Counted from the first letter of the stretch, positions 17,924 to 28,025 are shown. The stretch is DNA of 64,000 bases from Shewanella sediminis HAW-EB3 (GCF_000018025.1 NC_009831.1:2914001-2978000), one strand, 5' to 3'. Program-made: numbers and translations. The notes: generated by a model from the letters alone, not told the origin.

Positions 17924-18550
17924 ATGACGACTCGCGCAGCCAACTCAGTCATTGTTCTCGATTTCGAGACCACAGGTCTCTCCCCTAACCAAGGCGATCG
18001 CGCCATTGAGATTGGTGCCGTAAAGTTACAAGACGGAATTGTCGTCGATACATTTCAAGAGTTAATGAATCCGGGCTTTAGAGTCAGTGGTTTTATCGAA
18101 GGTTACACGGGCATAACAAATGCCATGTTAAATTCAGCACCTCCCTGCAATGAAGTCATGGCTCAATTTGCAGGTTTCATCGGTAATGATAATTTAGTCG
18201 CTCACAATGCGTCATTCGATAAGCGATTTCTCGATGCCGAACTCGATGGAATTGGTAGAACTTATGGTGGCGAATTTGCCTGTTCTATGTTGATTGCCCG
18301 CAGGCTATATCAAGCCGCCCCTAATCATAAACTGGGGGGACTCGTCGAATATAAACAGATTGAGAATGACGGTGTTTTTCACAGGGCACTCGCCGACTCA
18401 GAAGTGACAGCGAAACTCTGGCTTAAAATGCTTGAGGATATGCAAGATGACTATCAAATAGCATCACCGAGCTTCAACTTGATGCAGCAACTCTCTAAGA
18501 AGTCAAAGTCTACGGTCCACACATTTTTAACCTCAGGTGGCCGGCGCTAA
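17924..18550 (+). CDS. DEDDh 3'-5' exonuclease (PolC/DnaQ epsilon-like)
   Basis: A 208-residue exonuclease of the DnaQ/epsilon fold. Exo I is VLDFETTGLSP with Asp13 and Glu15, Exo II is LVAHNASFDKRFL, and Exo III is FHRALADSEVT with the His-x4-Asp of the DEDDh class. The first 170 residues form the nuclease; the Ser/Lys-rich tail has no known domain. It is probably a stand-alone nuclease in DNA repair or RNA processing rather than dnaQ itself, which is longer and sits by rnhA. The ATG has AAGG upstream. The 265-bp repeat ends 20 bp before it. Confidence 0.85.
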   Translation: MTTRAANSVIVLDFETTGLSPNQGDRAIEIGAVKLQDGIVVDTFQELMNPGFRVSGFIEGYTGITNAMLNSAPPCNEVMAQFAGFIGNDNLVAHNASFDKRFLDAELDGIGRTYGGEFACSMLIARRLYQAAPNHKLGGLVEYKQIENDGVFHRALADSEVTAKLWLKMLEDMQDDYQIASPSFNLMQQLSKKSKSTVHTFLTSGGRR

Positions 18551-18612
18551 TTCATGCTAACCGCCATACACGGTAATTAGGTATAAAATAAAGTGACGGC
18601 ACCAGCTATATA

Positions 18613-18626
18613 ATACCAGTCGGTAT
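18613..18626. repeat. dispersed ATACC-type palindrome
   Basis: ATACCAGTCGGTAT, a variant of the dispersed 14-bp palindrome, between the exonuclease and DUF3334 genes. Confidence 0.6.
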
Positions 18627-18675
18627 GAGTGCTAAGTGCCGCCAAAACTGTCAAAATGTATATCAATACAAAGAG

Positions 18676-19383
18676 CTAAATCCCCAACTCGTTAAGCAGT
18701 TCATCTGCATCATCACCTGCCACCTCTTTATTTGCAGCCTGAGTCCAGGGAGAAGCTTCTGGCTTACTCTCATGCTTGTTACCATGTTCAGCCAAAAGAT
18801 CATCGGGATCGAACTCATCTTCGGCATCGAACTCGTCTAACTTGATGAACTCGGTTTTATCCATAGCAAATTCAAGATAAAAAATATGATTGTTTTGAGT
18901 TTTAAACGAGACTCGTCTCGCCACGGCTTCATCTAAATTAGTGTCAATCGAGATAGTAAGCTCTTTATTGATCGTCAACATCTTTGGCTGACTCTGGTGA
19001 ATAGAGGTTTGAAGCTGCTTATTCACTTTGCTGATAAAGTCACCCAAAATTTGATTCATCAACTCTCCCATCACATCACCGACTTCATCTGATGTATGAG
19101 AGAAGGCTAACTCAGCTTCAGGCATTCCCATCTGTTGCATGTATGAGCGGTAGATCTCAATCGCAGCAGGTGCCGAGAAATTAATAACAACCAGACCGGA
19201 AAACCCACCGTCGAAAATAGAAAAACAACCTAGATCAGGCTTTAGGCAGGTACGTGTGATGCTTTGAACCATCGCGGCATGAGAAATTTGGCTCGCGGTT
19301 GTACTCGATAGTACGTGAGAAACTGAATGGCACAATTTCAATAAGATATCGTCAGAGGTAACAATTTGAGGTGATTTATTCAT
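18676..19383 (-). CDS. DUF3334 family protein, CheX-like
   Basis: A 235-residue cytoplasmic protein of the DUF3334 type found in Shewanella and Vibrio relatives. Residues 60-150 (GCFSIFDGGFSGLVVINFSAPAAIEIYRSY...EVGDVMGELMNQILG) resemble the CheX/CheC phosphatase fold with its Glu/Asn-containing helix, here E-V-G-D-V-M-G-E-L-M-N. The C-terminal third is acidic and probably disordered (DEFDAEDEFDPDDLLAEHG). It is divergent from a chemoreceptor gene with 353 bp between, which fits a link to chemotaxis, but no activity has been established for the family as far as I know. Confidence 0.75.
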   Translation of the reverse strand: MNKSPQIVTSDDILLKLCHSVSHVLSSTTASQISHAAMVQSITRTCLKPDLGCFSIFDGGFSGLVVINFSAPAAIEIYRSYMQQMGMPEAELAFSHTSDEVGDVMGELMNQILGDFISKVNKQLQTSIHQSQPKMLTINKELTISIDTNLDEAVARRVSFKTQNNHIFYLEFAMDKTEFIKLDEFDAEDEFDPDDLLAEHGNKHESKPEASPWTQAANKEVAGDDADELLNELGI

Positions 19384-19736
19384 GGGCTAAACCAATAAAA
19401 GATAATGTTTAATTTTGCGCTCAAACGCACAAAAAATCAAAGCCAAAACAACATATTAAACAATTCCTAAACAAGCAAATTACAAGTTATAGCTAAATAT
19501 CTGTAATTTAAAGGTAAAGTTTTATCACACGGCATTTCGGCACGAACGTACAACTTAATTCATTTAAACAGACAAATTCATAGAACTTTAATGAATAATT
19601 ATATAATTTTTTCGATAAAGTGAACAAGCTCTAATATTTGATAAAAGAGTCGTAAATCACCTGTAAATCATTCAATTACACTCTCTTACAAGGTATATTT
19701 CATCTGTTGACACGCCCATTTTTAGAAAGGATATCT
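19384..19736. other. 353-bp divergent intergenic region, AT-rich
   Basis: Lies between the divergent DUF3334 and chemoreceptor genes and must contain both promoters. Very A+T-rich, with no open frame that looks coding and no clear hairpin. No promoter could be singled out with confidence. Confidence 0.5.
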
Positions 19737-21374
19737 ATGATAGCCATACTCAGACGTTTCACTATACTTCACCGTTTAATCTTGATGTTAGCGCTTGCCG
19801 CTATAGGCACATTTGTTTTTGCCAGTTTCTCCATCATTGAACAAAGAAATAACCTGATTGAACAGAAATGGGTTCAAAATGATGCACAACTCAGTACCGT
19901 TCTCAGTGTTATAGAGGCGCATCGCCAACAGGCACTCGAAGGCAAGATAACCTTAGATGATGCCAAACAGGAAGCGGCAAACTTAGTTAATAAAATAAAC
20001 TTTGGTCAAGACGGATTTTTTATCCTTGTTAATGCAGAGAATAACATTATCTCCCATGGCGTATCTCCAAAACTCATTGGCCAAACTTCTGACGTTATTC
20101 GAGCACAAGACGGTCATATCACGCTATCAGATATGGTAAAAGAAGCGCAGAGAGACTCTGTTTCTAAACAGACATTTTCCTTTAAAAACCCGGTATCAGG
20201 TGTCATAGAAGAGAAGATGCTTGAGGCCAGATATTACCCTGCTTGGCAATGGACGCTGGTCACCGGTGCTTACATGAGCGATATTAACGACGCCACGTTC
20301 TCACTACTTCCCGGATATCTGGTCATCATGACCTTGATTGCCGCACCAATATTTGCCTTTTTCCTTGTTCTCAACCACTCCATCAGCACACCATTAAAAG
20401 AAGCCATTGCAGCTATGGAAGATATTGCCAAAGGTGAAGGTGACCTGACTAAACGTCTGCCAACAAAAGGCAATGATGAGGTGGTCGAGCTCGCTATCGC
20501 CTTTAATCTTTTTGTTGAAAAGATTGGCAACACTGTCGGACATTTAAAGCCACTTGGCTCAAGTTTGAATCAAGATGCAAATCGCTTACTCGCATCCGTC
20601 GAGGAGACGAATGTGAGCGTCGATAACCTTCATCAAGAAACCAGCAGCGTTGCCACGGCCATCAACCAAATGCTGTCTACAACCCAAGAGATGGCCAGTA
20701 ATACCCAACAGGCTGCCGATTCCGCTAACAGCGTAAAAAACCAGGCTCAACAAAGTAAAGCCATGATGGACCTGACGGTATCCAATTCTGAGCAATTGGT
20801 CGATGCGCTGCAAACCGCAGAGTCAATTACACACGATTTAGGCAACTCCTCACAGCAGATCGGCAGTATTCTGGACGTAATAAGAGGCATTGCTGAACAG
20901 ACTAACCTGTTAGCACTCAATGCAGCCATTGAAGCCGCACGCGCCGGCACACATGGCAGAGGCTTTGCGGTTGTAGCCGATGAAGTCAGGGCTCTGGCAA
21001 CCCGAACTCAAGAATCAACCAATGAAATTCAAAAGATTATTACCGAAATACAATCGGGTGTATCTTCGGTCATGACCAGCAACGCTGGAACGCAACAAAC
21101 CTCGGTTAAACTTCAGTCACAAGCCAAAGAAGCCGGTGATGCGTTAGGGGAAATTTTAGAACTTATCGCCCATATCAGTGATATGAATACCCAGCTCGCC
21201 AGTGCCACCGAGGAACAATCCTTGGTTACCGAAGAGATTAACCGAAATATCTGTAGCATTACCGAGCTCACAGAGGTCTCGGTACAGGCTAACGAGAGCA
21301 ATCGTTGTGCAGCCGTTTCCTTACAGGATATCAGTAAAGACACGGCGCAGACCCTTGGCCAATTTAAAGTTTAA
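19737..21374 (+). CDS. methyl-accepting chemotaxis protein with single Cache sensor
   Basis: A 545-residue inner-membrane chemoreceptor. The ATG at 19737 is chosen over a TTG at 19707 because AGGA lies upstream and the membrane anchor begins there. Helix 1 spans about residues 9-32, a periplasmic sCache domain 35-185 ([43 protein letters not shown]), helix 2 about 190-215, HAMP 215-265, and the cytoplasmic signalling coiled coil to the end with the hairpin tip [38 protein letters not shown]. sCache receptors often sense small organic acids; the ligand here is unknown. Monocistronic. Confidence 0.93.
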   Translation: MIAILRRFTILHRLILMLALAAIGTFVFASFSIIEQRNNLIEQKWVQNDAQLSTVLSVIEAHRQQALEGKITLDDAKQEAANLVNKINFGQDGFFILVNAENNIISHGVSPKLIGQTSDVIRAQDGHITLSDMVKEAQRDSVSKQTFSFKNPVSGVIEEKMLEARYYPAWQWTLVTGAYMSDINDATFSLLPGYLVIMTLIAAPIFAFFLVLNHSISTPLKEAIAAMEDIAKGEGDLTKRLPTKGNDEVVELAIAFNLFVEKIGNTVGHLKPLGSSLNQDANRLLASVEETNVSVDNLHQETSSVATAINQMLSTTQEMASNTQQAADSANSVKNQAQQSKAMMDLTVSNSEQLVDALQTAESITHDLGNSSQQIGSILDVIRGIAEQTNLLALNAAIEAARAGTHGRGFAVVADEVRALATRTQESTNEIQKIITEIQSGVSSVMTSNAGTQQTSVKLQSQAKEAGDALGEILELIAHISDMNTQLASATEEQSLVTEEINRNICSITELTEVSVQANESNRCAAVSLQDISKDTAQTLGQFKV

Positions 21375-21480
21375 GTTTCAAATGGGGTAGTTGGGGGCGT
21401 TTCGCCTCCAATCTGTTAGATAAAGTGTGATAAGCTTATGGAAGAAGGTTTTTTATTCTCAATTGAGGTCACACTTACCC

Positions 21481-21867
21481 ATGGCGCGAATGACTCTAGC
21501 CGTTCATTCTCAACTCTATAGCATTCATAGCTTCAGTCCTGACGCTTCTATTGCAGCAGAGATATTCCAACAAGATATGTTTTTTGTTGGAAAAACCAAA
21601 GATGAGTTATCCGTGGTCGTTCCAGCAGAACTTAATCTCGATAGTCTCGAAGAGGAGAGTAACTGGCGCTGTATCGAAGTGATTGGTCCGTTAGGCTTCT
21701 CGATGACGGGTATTCTGGCCAGCGTATCGGGTGCTTTGGCCGACGCAGACATTAGTATCTTTGCTATATCGACGTTCGACACCGATTACATCTTAGTTAA
21801 GAGAGATAAATTATCTAAGGCTATCATCGCTTTAAAAAAGAAAAACTATCAGATCACGGAATATTAG
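21481..21867 (+). CDS. ACT domain-containing protein
   Basis: A 128-residue protein with a C-terminal CASTOR/ACT-type domain (WRCIEVIGPLGFSMTGILASVSGALADADISIFAISTFDTDYILVKRDKLSKAIIALKK), typical of small amino-acid-binding regulators. The frame opens at a GTG at 21427, but the ATG at 21481 has TGAGG upstream and removes a poorly conserved-looking leader; 21490 is also possible. It lies 36 bp before ptsH in the same direction, so may be co-transcribed with it. Ligand unknown. Confidence 0.8.
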   Translation: MARMTLAVHSQLYSIHSFSPDASIAAEIFQQDMFFVGKTKDELSVVVPAELNLDSLEEESNWRCIEVIGPLGFSMTGILASVSGALADADISIFAISTFDTDYILVKRDKLSKAIIALKKKNYQITEY

Positions 21868-21903
21868 TTTATTCCGTTCAAACTATTTAAGAGTGTTAAT
21901 CCT

Positions 21904-22161
21904 ATGTATGAAAAATCAGTCACAATTACAGCTAAGCATGGTATTCATACTCGCCCGGCTGCGCTGCTTGTCAAGGAAGCCAGAACCTATGACTGTGATG
22001 TTCTGGTGGAATGTAATGGTAAACAGGCGAGTGCAAAAAGTTTATTTAAGTTACAAACCTTAGGTTTATACCATGGGATGACGGTAAAGGTGCTGGCAGA
22101 TGGACCTCAGGCGGAGCAAGCCGTTGAGAAAGTATCTGAACTATTAATCACACTTAGCTAA
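21904..22161 (+). CDS. ptsH: phosphocarrier protein HPr
   Basis: The 85-residue HPr of the sugar phosphotransferase system, carrying phosphate from enzyme I to EIIA. The phosphorylated His15 is in KHGIHTRPAALLVKEA and the Ser46 region is ASAKSLFKLQTLGL. Length equals that of E. coli HPr. It is followed after 174 bp by ptsI and then crr. The wide gap and a promoter-like sequence before ptsI suggest the genes can be expressed separately. Confidence 0.95.
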   Translation: MYEKSVTITAKHGIHTRPAALLVKEARTYDCDVLVECNGKQASAKSLFKLQTLGLYHGMTVKVLADGPQAEQAVEKVSELLITLS

Positions 22162-22263
22162 TTGAATCACGGATCCATCTAAAAACGTCGTTTCACTCCC
22201 ACAAAACTATAAGCCTATCCGACACTTAACCCACAAACGCTAAACATAAATGCCCCCACCTCA

Positions 22264-22303
22264 AAAGTGCGAATCTTGCACTTTGAAGGAGTTTGCGTAT
22301 ATT
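22264..22303 (+). promoter_or_regulatory. candidate promoter with operator-like inverted repeat before ptsI
   Basis: TTGCAC (22276-22281) and TATATT (22298-22303) are spaced by 16 bases. A perfect inverted repeat AAAGTGC-N7-GCACTTT (22264-22284) overlaps the -35 hexamer, a layout expected of a repressor site. Located 33 bp before the ptsI ATG. Seen by eye; the binding protein is unknown. Confidence 0.55.
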
Positions 22304-22335
22304 ACACTGTAACTTGTCTTATACAGGAAAAGAGT

Positions 22336-24036
22336 ATGTCCACTTCGGGAATTGTCGTTTCATCCGGAATCGCATTTGGCCAATCGAGAATACTGCACCA
22401 GCATAGCACTGAATTAGACTATCAACTCCTTCCTTTATCCAATGTAAAAGCGGAACAAATAAAATTATCTCACGCTATCGAACAAGTGTTGCAGCGATTA
22501 CAGATCGGATTACACAGACTCGAAGCGGATTGCGACAACTACCAACTGATTGAAGCCGATATTCTACTACTCGAAGATGAAGAGTTAACTCATCAACTGT
22601 TAGCCAGTATAGGCGAGCAACAGTTTACCGCCAGTGTGGCTGTGCAGCGGGTCTTTGCTCAACAGGCTAACCAAATGCTGGCCATGGAGGACCCTTATCT
22701 GGCTAACAGAGCCGAAGATGTCCTCTGCCTCGGCAGTCGCTTAATCGCAGCCATCAATGGCAGCATAGAACATGATCTCGAAAACTTAACTTACCCCACC
22801 ATATTACTCGCCACTGACTTAACCCCCGCCGAATTTGCAACGCTGCCGTTAGATAAGATAAATGGCATTGTGTTGAAAACCGGTGGTCTCACGAGCCACA
22901 CGGCTATTTTAGCCAGAAGTGCCGGGATCCCGGCACTGCTGAGTTGTGATTTCGACGAAGAGCTGACCAACAATCAACAAATAGCACTCGATGCATTATC
23001 TGGCCGGCTGCATGTTAATCCAGACCAAGAGGTTATTAACCGTTTAGAACGGATCGGATCGGAAGATAAGTTAAGAAAGAGCAGATTACAAAAATTTAAA
23101 GACCTCCCTACAGAAACCCGCGACAAACATAAAATTTCACTTTTGGCGAATGTGGGTTCTTTAAGTGATATAAGCCATGTTTCTGATGTGGGTGCCGATG
23201 GCATAGGATTATTCAGGACTGAGTTCATGTTGATGAACGCAAGCCACATGCCCAGTGAAGATGTTCAATACGGCCTATATTGTGATGCCTTACAACTGCT
23301 CGATGGCAAAACCTTTACCATCAGAACATTTGATATCGGGGCAGATAAAGAACTTCCCTGCCTCTCTCTGCCTCAAGAAGTGAATCCGGCATTAGGATTT
23401 CGTGGTGCACGTTACTCCCTCGCTCATACCGATCTGTTTAAGAGTCAATTAAAGGCGGTACTTCGCGCCGCTAACCATGGCTCTATCAGGTTGATGTTTC
23501 CGATGATAAATCAAGTTGAAGAGTTAGATGAGCTCTTTAACATGATTGAAGAGTGTAAAGCGGAGCTGGTAGAGGAAGAACGGGGCTTCGGTGAGTTAAG
23601 TTATGGAATCGTGGTTGAAACCCCGTCGGCAGTCTTAAACCTGACCTCCATGTTACCGCTTCTGGATTTCATCAGTATCGGGACCAATGATCTTACTCAA
23701 TATTCGATGGCCGCAGATAGAACCAACCCTGATTTAACCAAAATCTACCCCTCCTTATCTCCCTCAATTTTAAAGCTGATAAAGATGACAATCGATGCGG
23801 CAAAAGATGCGAGTATTCCTGTCTCACTTTGCGGCGAACTGGCGAGCAACCCCCTCGTTGCACCTATTCTTATCGGAATGGGAATCGATGAATTAAGTGT
23901 AAATTTAAACTCATTACTGGAACTAAAATCGGCAATTTGTAATAACGAACTTGCCACTTATATCAAATGCAGTGAAGAGGCATTATTGATACAACGCATA
24001 GATGAACTAAATCATTACGTATCGCACTGTTACTAG
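22336..24036 (+). CDS. ptsI: phosphoenolpyruvate-protein phosphotransferase (enzyme I)
   Basis: Takes phosphate from phosphoenolpyruvate and passes it to HPr. The ATG at 22336 follows AGGAAA and gives a 566-residue protein beginning MSTSGIVVSSGIAFGQ, the expected length; a GTG at 22267 is rejected because it lies in the promoter region. The phospho-His is His188 in GGLTSHTAILARSAGIPALL. The PEP-binding barrel has GIGLFRTEFMLM, FRGARYSL, SIGTNDLTQYSMAADR and SLCGELASNP with the catalytic Cys. Clustered with ptsH and crr. Confidence 0.95.
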   Translation: MSTSGIVVSSGIAFGQSRILHQHSTELDYQLLPLSNVKAEQIKLSHAIEQVLQRLQIGLHRLEADCDNYQLIEADILLLEDEELTHQLLASIGEQQFTASVAVQRVFAQQANQMLAMEDPYLANRAEDVLCLGSRLIAAINGSIEHDLENLTYPTILLATDLTPAEFATLPLDKINGIVLKTGGLTSHTAILARSAGIPALLSCDFDEELTNNQQIALDALSGRLHVNPDQEVINRLERIGSEDKLRKSRLQKFKDLPTETRDKHKISLLANVGSLSDISHVSDVGADGIGLFRTEFMLMNASHMPSEDVQYGLYCDALQLLDGKTFTIRTFDIGADKELPCLSLPQEVNPALGFRGARYSLAHTDLFKSQLKAVLRAANHGSIRLMFPMINQVEELDELFNMIEECKAELVEEERGFGELSYGIVVETPSAVLNLTSMLPLLDFISIGTNDLTQYSMAADRTNPDLTKIYPSLSPSILKLIKMTIDAAKDASIPVSLCGELASNPLVAPILIGMGIDELSVNLNSLLELKSAICNNELATYIKCSEEALLIQRIDELNHYVSHCY

Positions 24037-24107
24037 TGAAGATTATTCAGTATGCTAGTCAAAATAAAAATTATAGCGAATAACAATATTTGTACTAGGG
24101 GATAAAA

Positions 24108-24617
24108 ATGGGATTTTTAAGCCGTATCAGACGTTTAATGTCGGGGCAAACCAACCTGGTTGGCGGAATTGATGTTTTTGCTCCCGTTTCAGGCGACATT
24201 GTCGCCATTGAGAAGGTTCCCGACGTCGTCTTTGCCGAAAAAATTGTCGGTGATGGCCTGGCCATTCAACCAAAAGGTCACTTGATTGTCGCTCCCATCG
24301 ACGGAACTATCGGGAAAATATTCGAAACAAATCATGCGTTCAGCATCGAATCACCTCAAGGGCTGGAACTCTTTGTCCATTTCGGTGTAGGCACAGTAGA
24401 GCTGCGTGGTAATGGATTTAAACGTCTCGCCGAAGAGGGACAAGTTGTTAAGGTGGGTGAGCCTATTCTTGAATTCGATCTGGGATACCTTAAAGAGCAA
24501 GTAGAGAGTCTGCTCACCCCTGTGGTACTGGCTAATATGGAAGATGTCCGCTCATTGGATAAACGTCATGGTTCCATAGAAGCAGGTAAAGACGTTATTT
24601 TCTCGGTAGAGCTCTGA
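24108..24617 (+). CDS. crr: PTS glucose-type EIIA component
   Basis: The 169-residue cytoplasmic EIIA of the glucose class, which receives phosphate from HPr and in enteric bacteria controls adenylate cyclase and inducer exclusion. Both active-site His are present: His76 (ETNHAFSIES) and the phosphorylated His91 (LFVHFGVGTVEL). APVSGDIVAIEKVPD and the conserved end KDVIFSVEL complete the domain. Its ATG is 71 bp after ptsI. No sugar-specific membrane EIIBC gene lies in the window. Confidence 0.95.
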   Translation: MGFLSRIRRLMSGQTNLVGGIDVFAPVSGDIVAIEKVPDVVFAEKIVGDGLAIQPKGHLIVAPIDGTIGKIFETNHAFSIESPQGLELFVHFGVGTVELRGNGFKRLAEEGQVVKVGEPILEFDLGYLKEQVESLLTPVVLANMEDVRSLDKRHGSIEAGKDVIFSVEL

Positions 24618-24991
24618 TACTTATTGCGGCTTATTCTATGTGACAAAATGAGCCGCCCTATCGTCCCAATGATGCAGTCAGTTTAACCAGCGAATGCTCT
24701 CTCTATCTCCCGGCAAAGCCCTCTATAAAGTCCTTCTCACGCTCGACATCCAGCAATACCGAAGCAATCAGCCTATTCAAAAGCGATTGACAAATAGTTA
24801 AACCAACGATGGCGCGTTAATTAAATATTTGGCAATTAAGTCCTCGGCAACGTTTCTCTCCATGAAAAAAGTTCAGCTATTCACACTAACAGAACTTGAG
24901 ACATCCAGAAGGCAATGACACAATGCATGAAGAAGACTAACGACAATAACCTACCCCGCGTGCTCAACACGCCCTCATCGGAGAAAACACC
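24618..24991. other. 374-bp intergenic region, possible minus-strand gene remnant
   Basis: No complete gene. A short hairpin GCGGCT...AGCCGC follows crr without a T-run. On the minus strand a roughly 37-codon open stretch between about 24708 and 24818 reads RAIVGLTICQSLLNRL and onward to FIEGFAGR before a TAG, with no credible start; it may be a gene remnant or chance. Confidence 0.35.
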
Positions 24992-25336
24992 TTGACGCTT
25001 TTCGGCATTAAAAATTGTGATACGGTCAAGAAGGCCCGTAAATGGATTGAAGCCAACGATCTTACTATTCCTTTCCATGATTTTCGTGTTGATGGCCTGA
25101 CTAAAGATCAAGTTGCAACTTGGGCTGCCTATTTAGGCTGGGAAAACCTGTTCAACAAGCGTAGCACCAGCTATAGAAACCTCAGCGATGAAGACAGATC
25201 CAATATTGACGAAGCGAAAGCCATCGAGTTGATGCTGACGCATCCGACACTGATCAAGAGGCCCGTTTTGGTCACGAATGATAAAGTCATGGTCGGCTTT
25301 AAAGAATCCGAGTATAAAGCGTGGTTTAACCTATGA
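24992..25336 (+). CDS. ArsC/Spx-family reductase-like protein (YffB-like)
   Basis: A 114-residue thioredoxin-fold protein of the ArsC/Spx/YffB group, starting [20 protein letters not shown] with a single N-terminal Cys9 and ending with the family region [26 protein letters not shown]. YffB members are linked to glutathione-dependent reduction. The TTG start is accepted because GGAG lies 8 bases upstream and no other start fits. Its stop overlaps the dapE start, as in E. coli yffB-dapE, so the two are co-transcribed. A second ArsC-family protein lies at 46729. Confidence 0.88.
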   Translation: MTLFGIKNCDTVKKARKWIEANDLTIPFHDFRVDGLTKDQVATWAAYLGWENLFNKRSTSYRNLSDEDRSNIDEAKAIELMLTHPTLIKRPVLVTNDKVMVGFKESEYKAWFNL

Positions 25337-26463
25337 GTCAGGACGTATTAACGCTTGCCCAAGATCTTATCTCTCGTGAGTCTGTCACTCCCTTAGATGA
25401 AGGCTGCCAACAACTGATGGCCGACCGATTGAGTGCCAAAGGCTTCGATATCGAATCCATGGTCTTTGATGATACAACCAACATGTGGGCGAGACGTGGT
25501 AATAGCGGGCCTCTATTCTGTTTTGCGGGTCACACCGATGTGGTTCCCGTGGGCGATCTGAATCGCTGGCATACCCCTCCTTTCGATCCTGTCGTTATCG
25601 ATGGATACCTTCACGGTCGAGGCGCCGCAGATATGAAAGGCTCACTCGCTGCCATGTTGGTTGCCACCGAGCGTTTTGTAGAGAAGCACCCGGATCATAA
25701 CGGATCAATTGCCTTTTTAATTACCAGTGACGAAGAGGGGCCATTTATCAATGGGACAACTCGGGTCATTGATACACTTGAGGCCCGTAACGAGAAAATA
25801 ACCTGGGCACTAGTCGGTGAGCCCTCTTCCACCCATAAGCTGGGTGATATCGTTAAAAATGGCCGCAGAGGAAGTCTGACAGGCAACTTAACGGTTAACG
25901 GTATCCAAGGCCATGTTGCATATCCTCACCTTGCCGATAATCCAATTCACAACGCAGCCCCAGCCCTCGATGAGTTAGCCCGCATGAAGTGGGATAATGG
26001 CAATGAGTTTTTCCCGCCAACCAGTTTCCAAATAGCCAATATCAACGGTGGTACCGGCGCATCAAATGTTATTCCGGGTTCACTGGAGGTCATGTTTAAC
26101 TTCCGCTACTCGACAGAAGTGACCGCTGAAGAGTTGATTAAGCGAGTGCTCAACATACTCGATGCCCATGGACTGGATTATGACATTAGTTGGACCTTCA
26201 ATGGCCTCCCTTTCCTCACCGGAGAGGGCCCACTACTCGATGCAACGAGAGACGCGATAAAACAAGTGACGGGCACTGATACCGACCCTCAAACCTCTGG
26301 TGGCACTTCCGATGGGCGCTTTATCGCACCGACAGGCGCACATGTCATCGAACTTGGCCCTGTCAATGCGACCATTCACAAAGTGAACGAGTGTGTAAAA
26401 GTCGCCGATCTCGAACAACTCGCCCTTTGTTATGAAGTCATTTTGGAAAAGCTACTTTGCTAA
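25333..26463 (+). CDS. dapE: succinyl-diaminopimelate desuccinylase
   Basis: Zinc enzyme of lysine and peptidoglycan biosynthesis that converts N-succinyl-LL-diaminopimelate to LL-diaminopimelate and succinate. The 376 residues match the family. Metal and catalytic motifs are [39 protein letters not shown] with the adjacent Glu pair, and the C-terminal [14 protein letters not shown]. The start overlaps the preceding stop (ATGA) and the stop overlaps the next start (TAATG), so three genes are translationally linked. Confidence 0.96.
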   Translation: MSQDVLTLAQDLISRESVTPLDEGCQQLMADRLSAKGFDIESMVFDDTTNMWARRGNSGPLFCFAGHTDVVPVGDLNRWHTPPFDPVVIDGYLHGRGAADMKGSLAAMLVATERFVEKHPDHNGSIAFLITSDEEGPFINGTTRVIDTLEARNEKITWALVGEPSSTHKLGDIVKNGRRGSLTGNLTVNGIQGHVAYPHLADNPIHNAAPALDELARMKWDNGNEFFPPTSFQIANINGGTGASNVIPGSLEVMFNFRYSTEVTAEELIKRVLNILDAHGLDYDISWTFNGLPFLTGEGPLLDATRDAIKQVTGTDTDPQTSGGTSDGRFIAPTGAHVIELGPVNATIHKVNECVKVADLEQLALCYEVILEKLLC

Positions 26464-27140
26464 TGCCGACGACATCACCTTATGGCCTTGTACATGCTGA
26501 TTTAGTTGACTATCAAGGCCATCTTTTAGAAGCTGAAACCGCTAAAGCCCTCGAGAAGATGGCGCAGGCGGCGAGCCTGGATGGGATAAAAATCAAGGTT
26601 TGCTCCGGCTACCGCGACTTTTCCAGACAGTTGAAAATCTGGAACGATAAAGCTCGGGGTAAACGAACAGTCCTCGACAAAGACTCACAACCCATCGAGT
26701 TAAATCAAAAGAGTGATAAAGAGATCGTAGATCTCATCATGCTCTGGTCTGCTCTGCCCGGCACATCCAGGCATCATTGGGGCACTGATATCGATGTTTA
26801 TGATGAAAATGGCATCGAACGTACTCAATTACAGCTGGTCTCCTCCGAATATACCTCTTCCGGACCCTGTGGGAAGCTGCATCGCTGGCTGGTTAAACAC
26901 GCCGGGGATTTTGGCTTCTATTTTCCCTTCCAGGAAGGCTTAAGTGGTGTCAGTGCCGAACCTTGGCATCTGAGTTATTACCCTGTCTCATCTGACATTC
27001 TCAGAGCGTTCGATGTTGACGCATTAAAGCAAATTCTGAATGATGCTGAGCTCGAACTTAAAGCCGAGGTCATGGTGAGAATTGAATCTCTTGTCAACGA
27101 GTACGTCTATACTATTGCTCCTCCACCCAATCAACTATAA
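26463..27140 (+). CDS. M15-family D-Ala-D-Ala carboxypeptidase-like protein
   Basis: A 225-residue zinc peptidase of the M15/VanY type. The metal-site motifs SRHHWGTDIDVYD and EPWHLSYYP are both present. No N-terminal signal peptide is visible ([19 protein letters not shown]), so it may be cytoplasmic, perhaps acting on recycled cell-wall peptides, or exported by an unseen route. The ATG at 26463 overlaps the dapE stop; an in-frame TTG at 26457 is less likely. The context with dapE fits cell-wall metabolism. Confidence 0.85.
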   Translation: MPTTSPYGLVHADLVDYQGHLLEAETAKALEKMAQAASLDGIKIKVCSGYRDFSRQLKIWNDKARGKRTVLDKDSQPIELNQKSDKEIVDLIMLWSALPGTSRHHWGTDIDVYDENGIERTQLQLVSSEYTSSGPCGKLHRWLVKHAGDFGFYFPFQEGLSGVSAEPWHLSYYPVSSDILRAFDVDALKQILNDAELELKAEVMVRIESLVNEYVYTIAPPPNQL

Positions 27141-27188
27141 TTAAATATAATATTTATTATTAATCAAAATTTTATCACAGCAGGAAAT

Positions 27189-28025
27189 ATGAATTTTTCT
27201 TCCTATCGAAATCAGATCACAGTAGATAACAAATGTCTTAATTATTTAGATATCGGCGATGGCCCGGTGCTTTTATTCGGTCATAGTTATCTTTGGGACT
27301 CACAGATGTGGGCGCCTCAACTCGCTCACCTTTCCCGCCATTATCGTTGTATTGTTCCCGATCTATGGGGTCATGGTCATTCAGACCCTATTCCTGACAG
27401 CACGCACTCCCTACAGCATATTGCCGATCAGATGCTCACTCTCATGGATACCTTGAAGGTAGAGACGTTCTCGGTCATTGGCTTGTCTGTAGGAGGCATG
27501 TGGGGCGCGGAACTGGCCTTAAAAGCACCTACACGAGTCACCACGCTCGTGATGATGGGCTGCTTTATTGGCTTTGAGCCCGAAGTATCGCGCACCAAGT
27601 ACTACAATATGCTCGATATCATTAAGGCCAGTCAGGGTGTTCCCGCGCCTTTAATCGAACAGATCGCACCACTGTTTTTTGCTAAAAATGCGGCTCAAAA
27701 TACCCCCGAATTGTTTGCTCACTTCAAACAATCTCTTGCAGAGTTAAAACCTGAACTCGTCGAAACACTATTTAGATTAGGCAAGATCATCTTCGGCAGA
27801 CGAGATACCATGGAAGAGGTAGAAAAGCTCACCCTTCCCTGTTTAATTATGACAGGTCTCGAAGACAGTGTACGTCCGGTTCTCGAGGGATACTTGATGC
27901 ATGACGCCATAGATGGCAGTGAATATATTCATATTCCTAATGCGGGGCATATCTCTAGCCTGGAGCAGCCAGAGTTTATCAATGAACAGCTCACTAATTT
28001 TCTAAATAAACATCTCAAGCCTTAA
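27189..28025 (+). CDS. alpha/beta-fold hydrolase
   Basis: A 278-residue alpha/beta hydrolase. The nucleophile elbow GLSVGG holds Ser100, the oxyanion region is LLFGHSYLWDSQMW, the acid is probably the Asp of GLEDSVRP and the catalytic His is in NAGHISSLEQPE. A cap region lies around residues 130-200. Substrate unknown; similar proteins include esterases and 3-oxoadipate enol-lactonase-like enzymes. It follows the M15 gene by 48 bp and may belong to that transcript. A hairpin follows at 28049-28076. Confidence 0.85.
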   Translation: MNFSSYRNQITVDNKCLNYLDIGDGPVLLFGHSYLWDSQMWAPQLAHLSRHYRCIVPDLWGHGHSDPIPDSTHSLQHIADQMLTLMDTLKVETFSVIGLSVGGMWGAELALKAPTRVTTLVMMGCFIGFEPEVSRTKYYNMLDIIKASQGVPAPLIEQIAPLFFAKNAAQNTPELFAHFKQSLAELKPELVETLFRLGKIIFGRRDTMEEVEKLTLPCLIMTGLEDSVRPVLEGYLMHDAIDGSEYIHIPNAGHISSLEQPEFINEQLTNFLNKHLKP

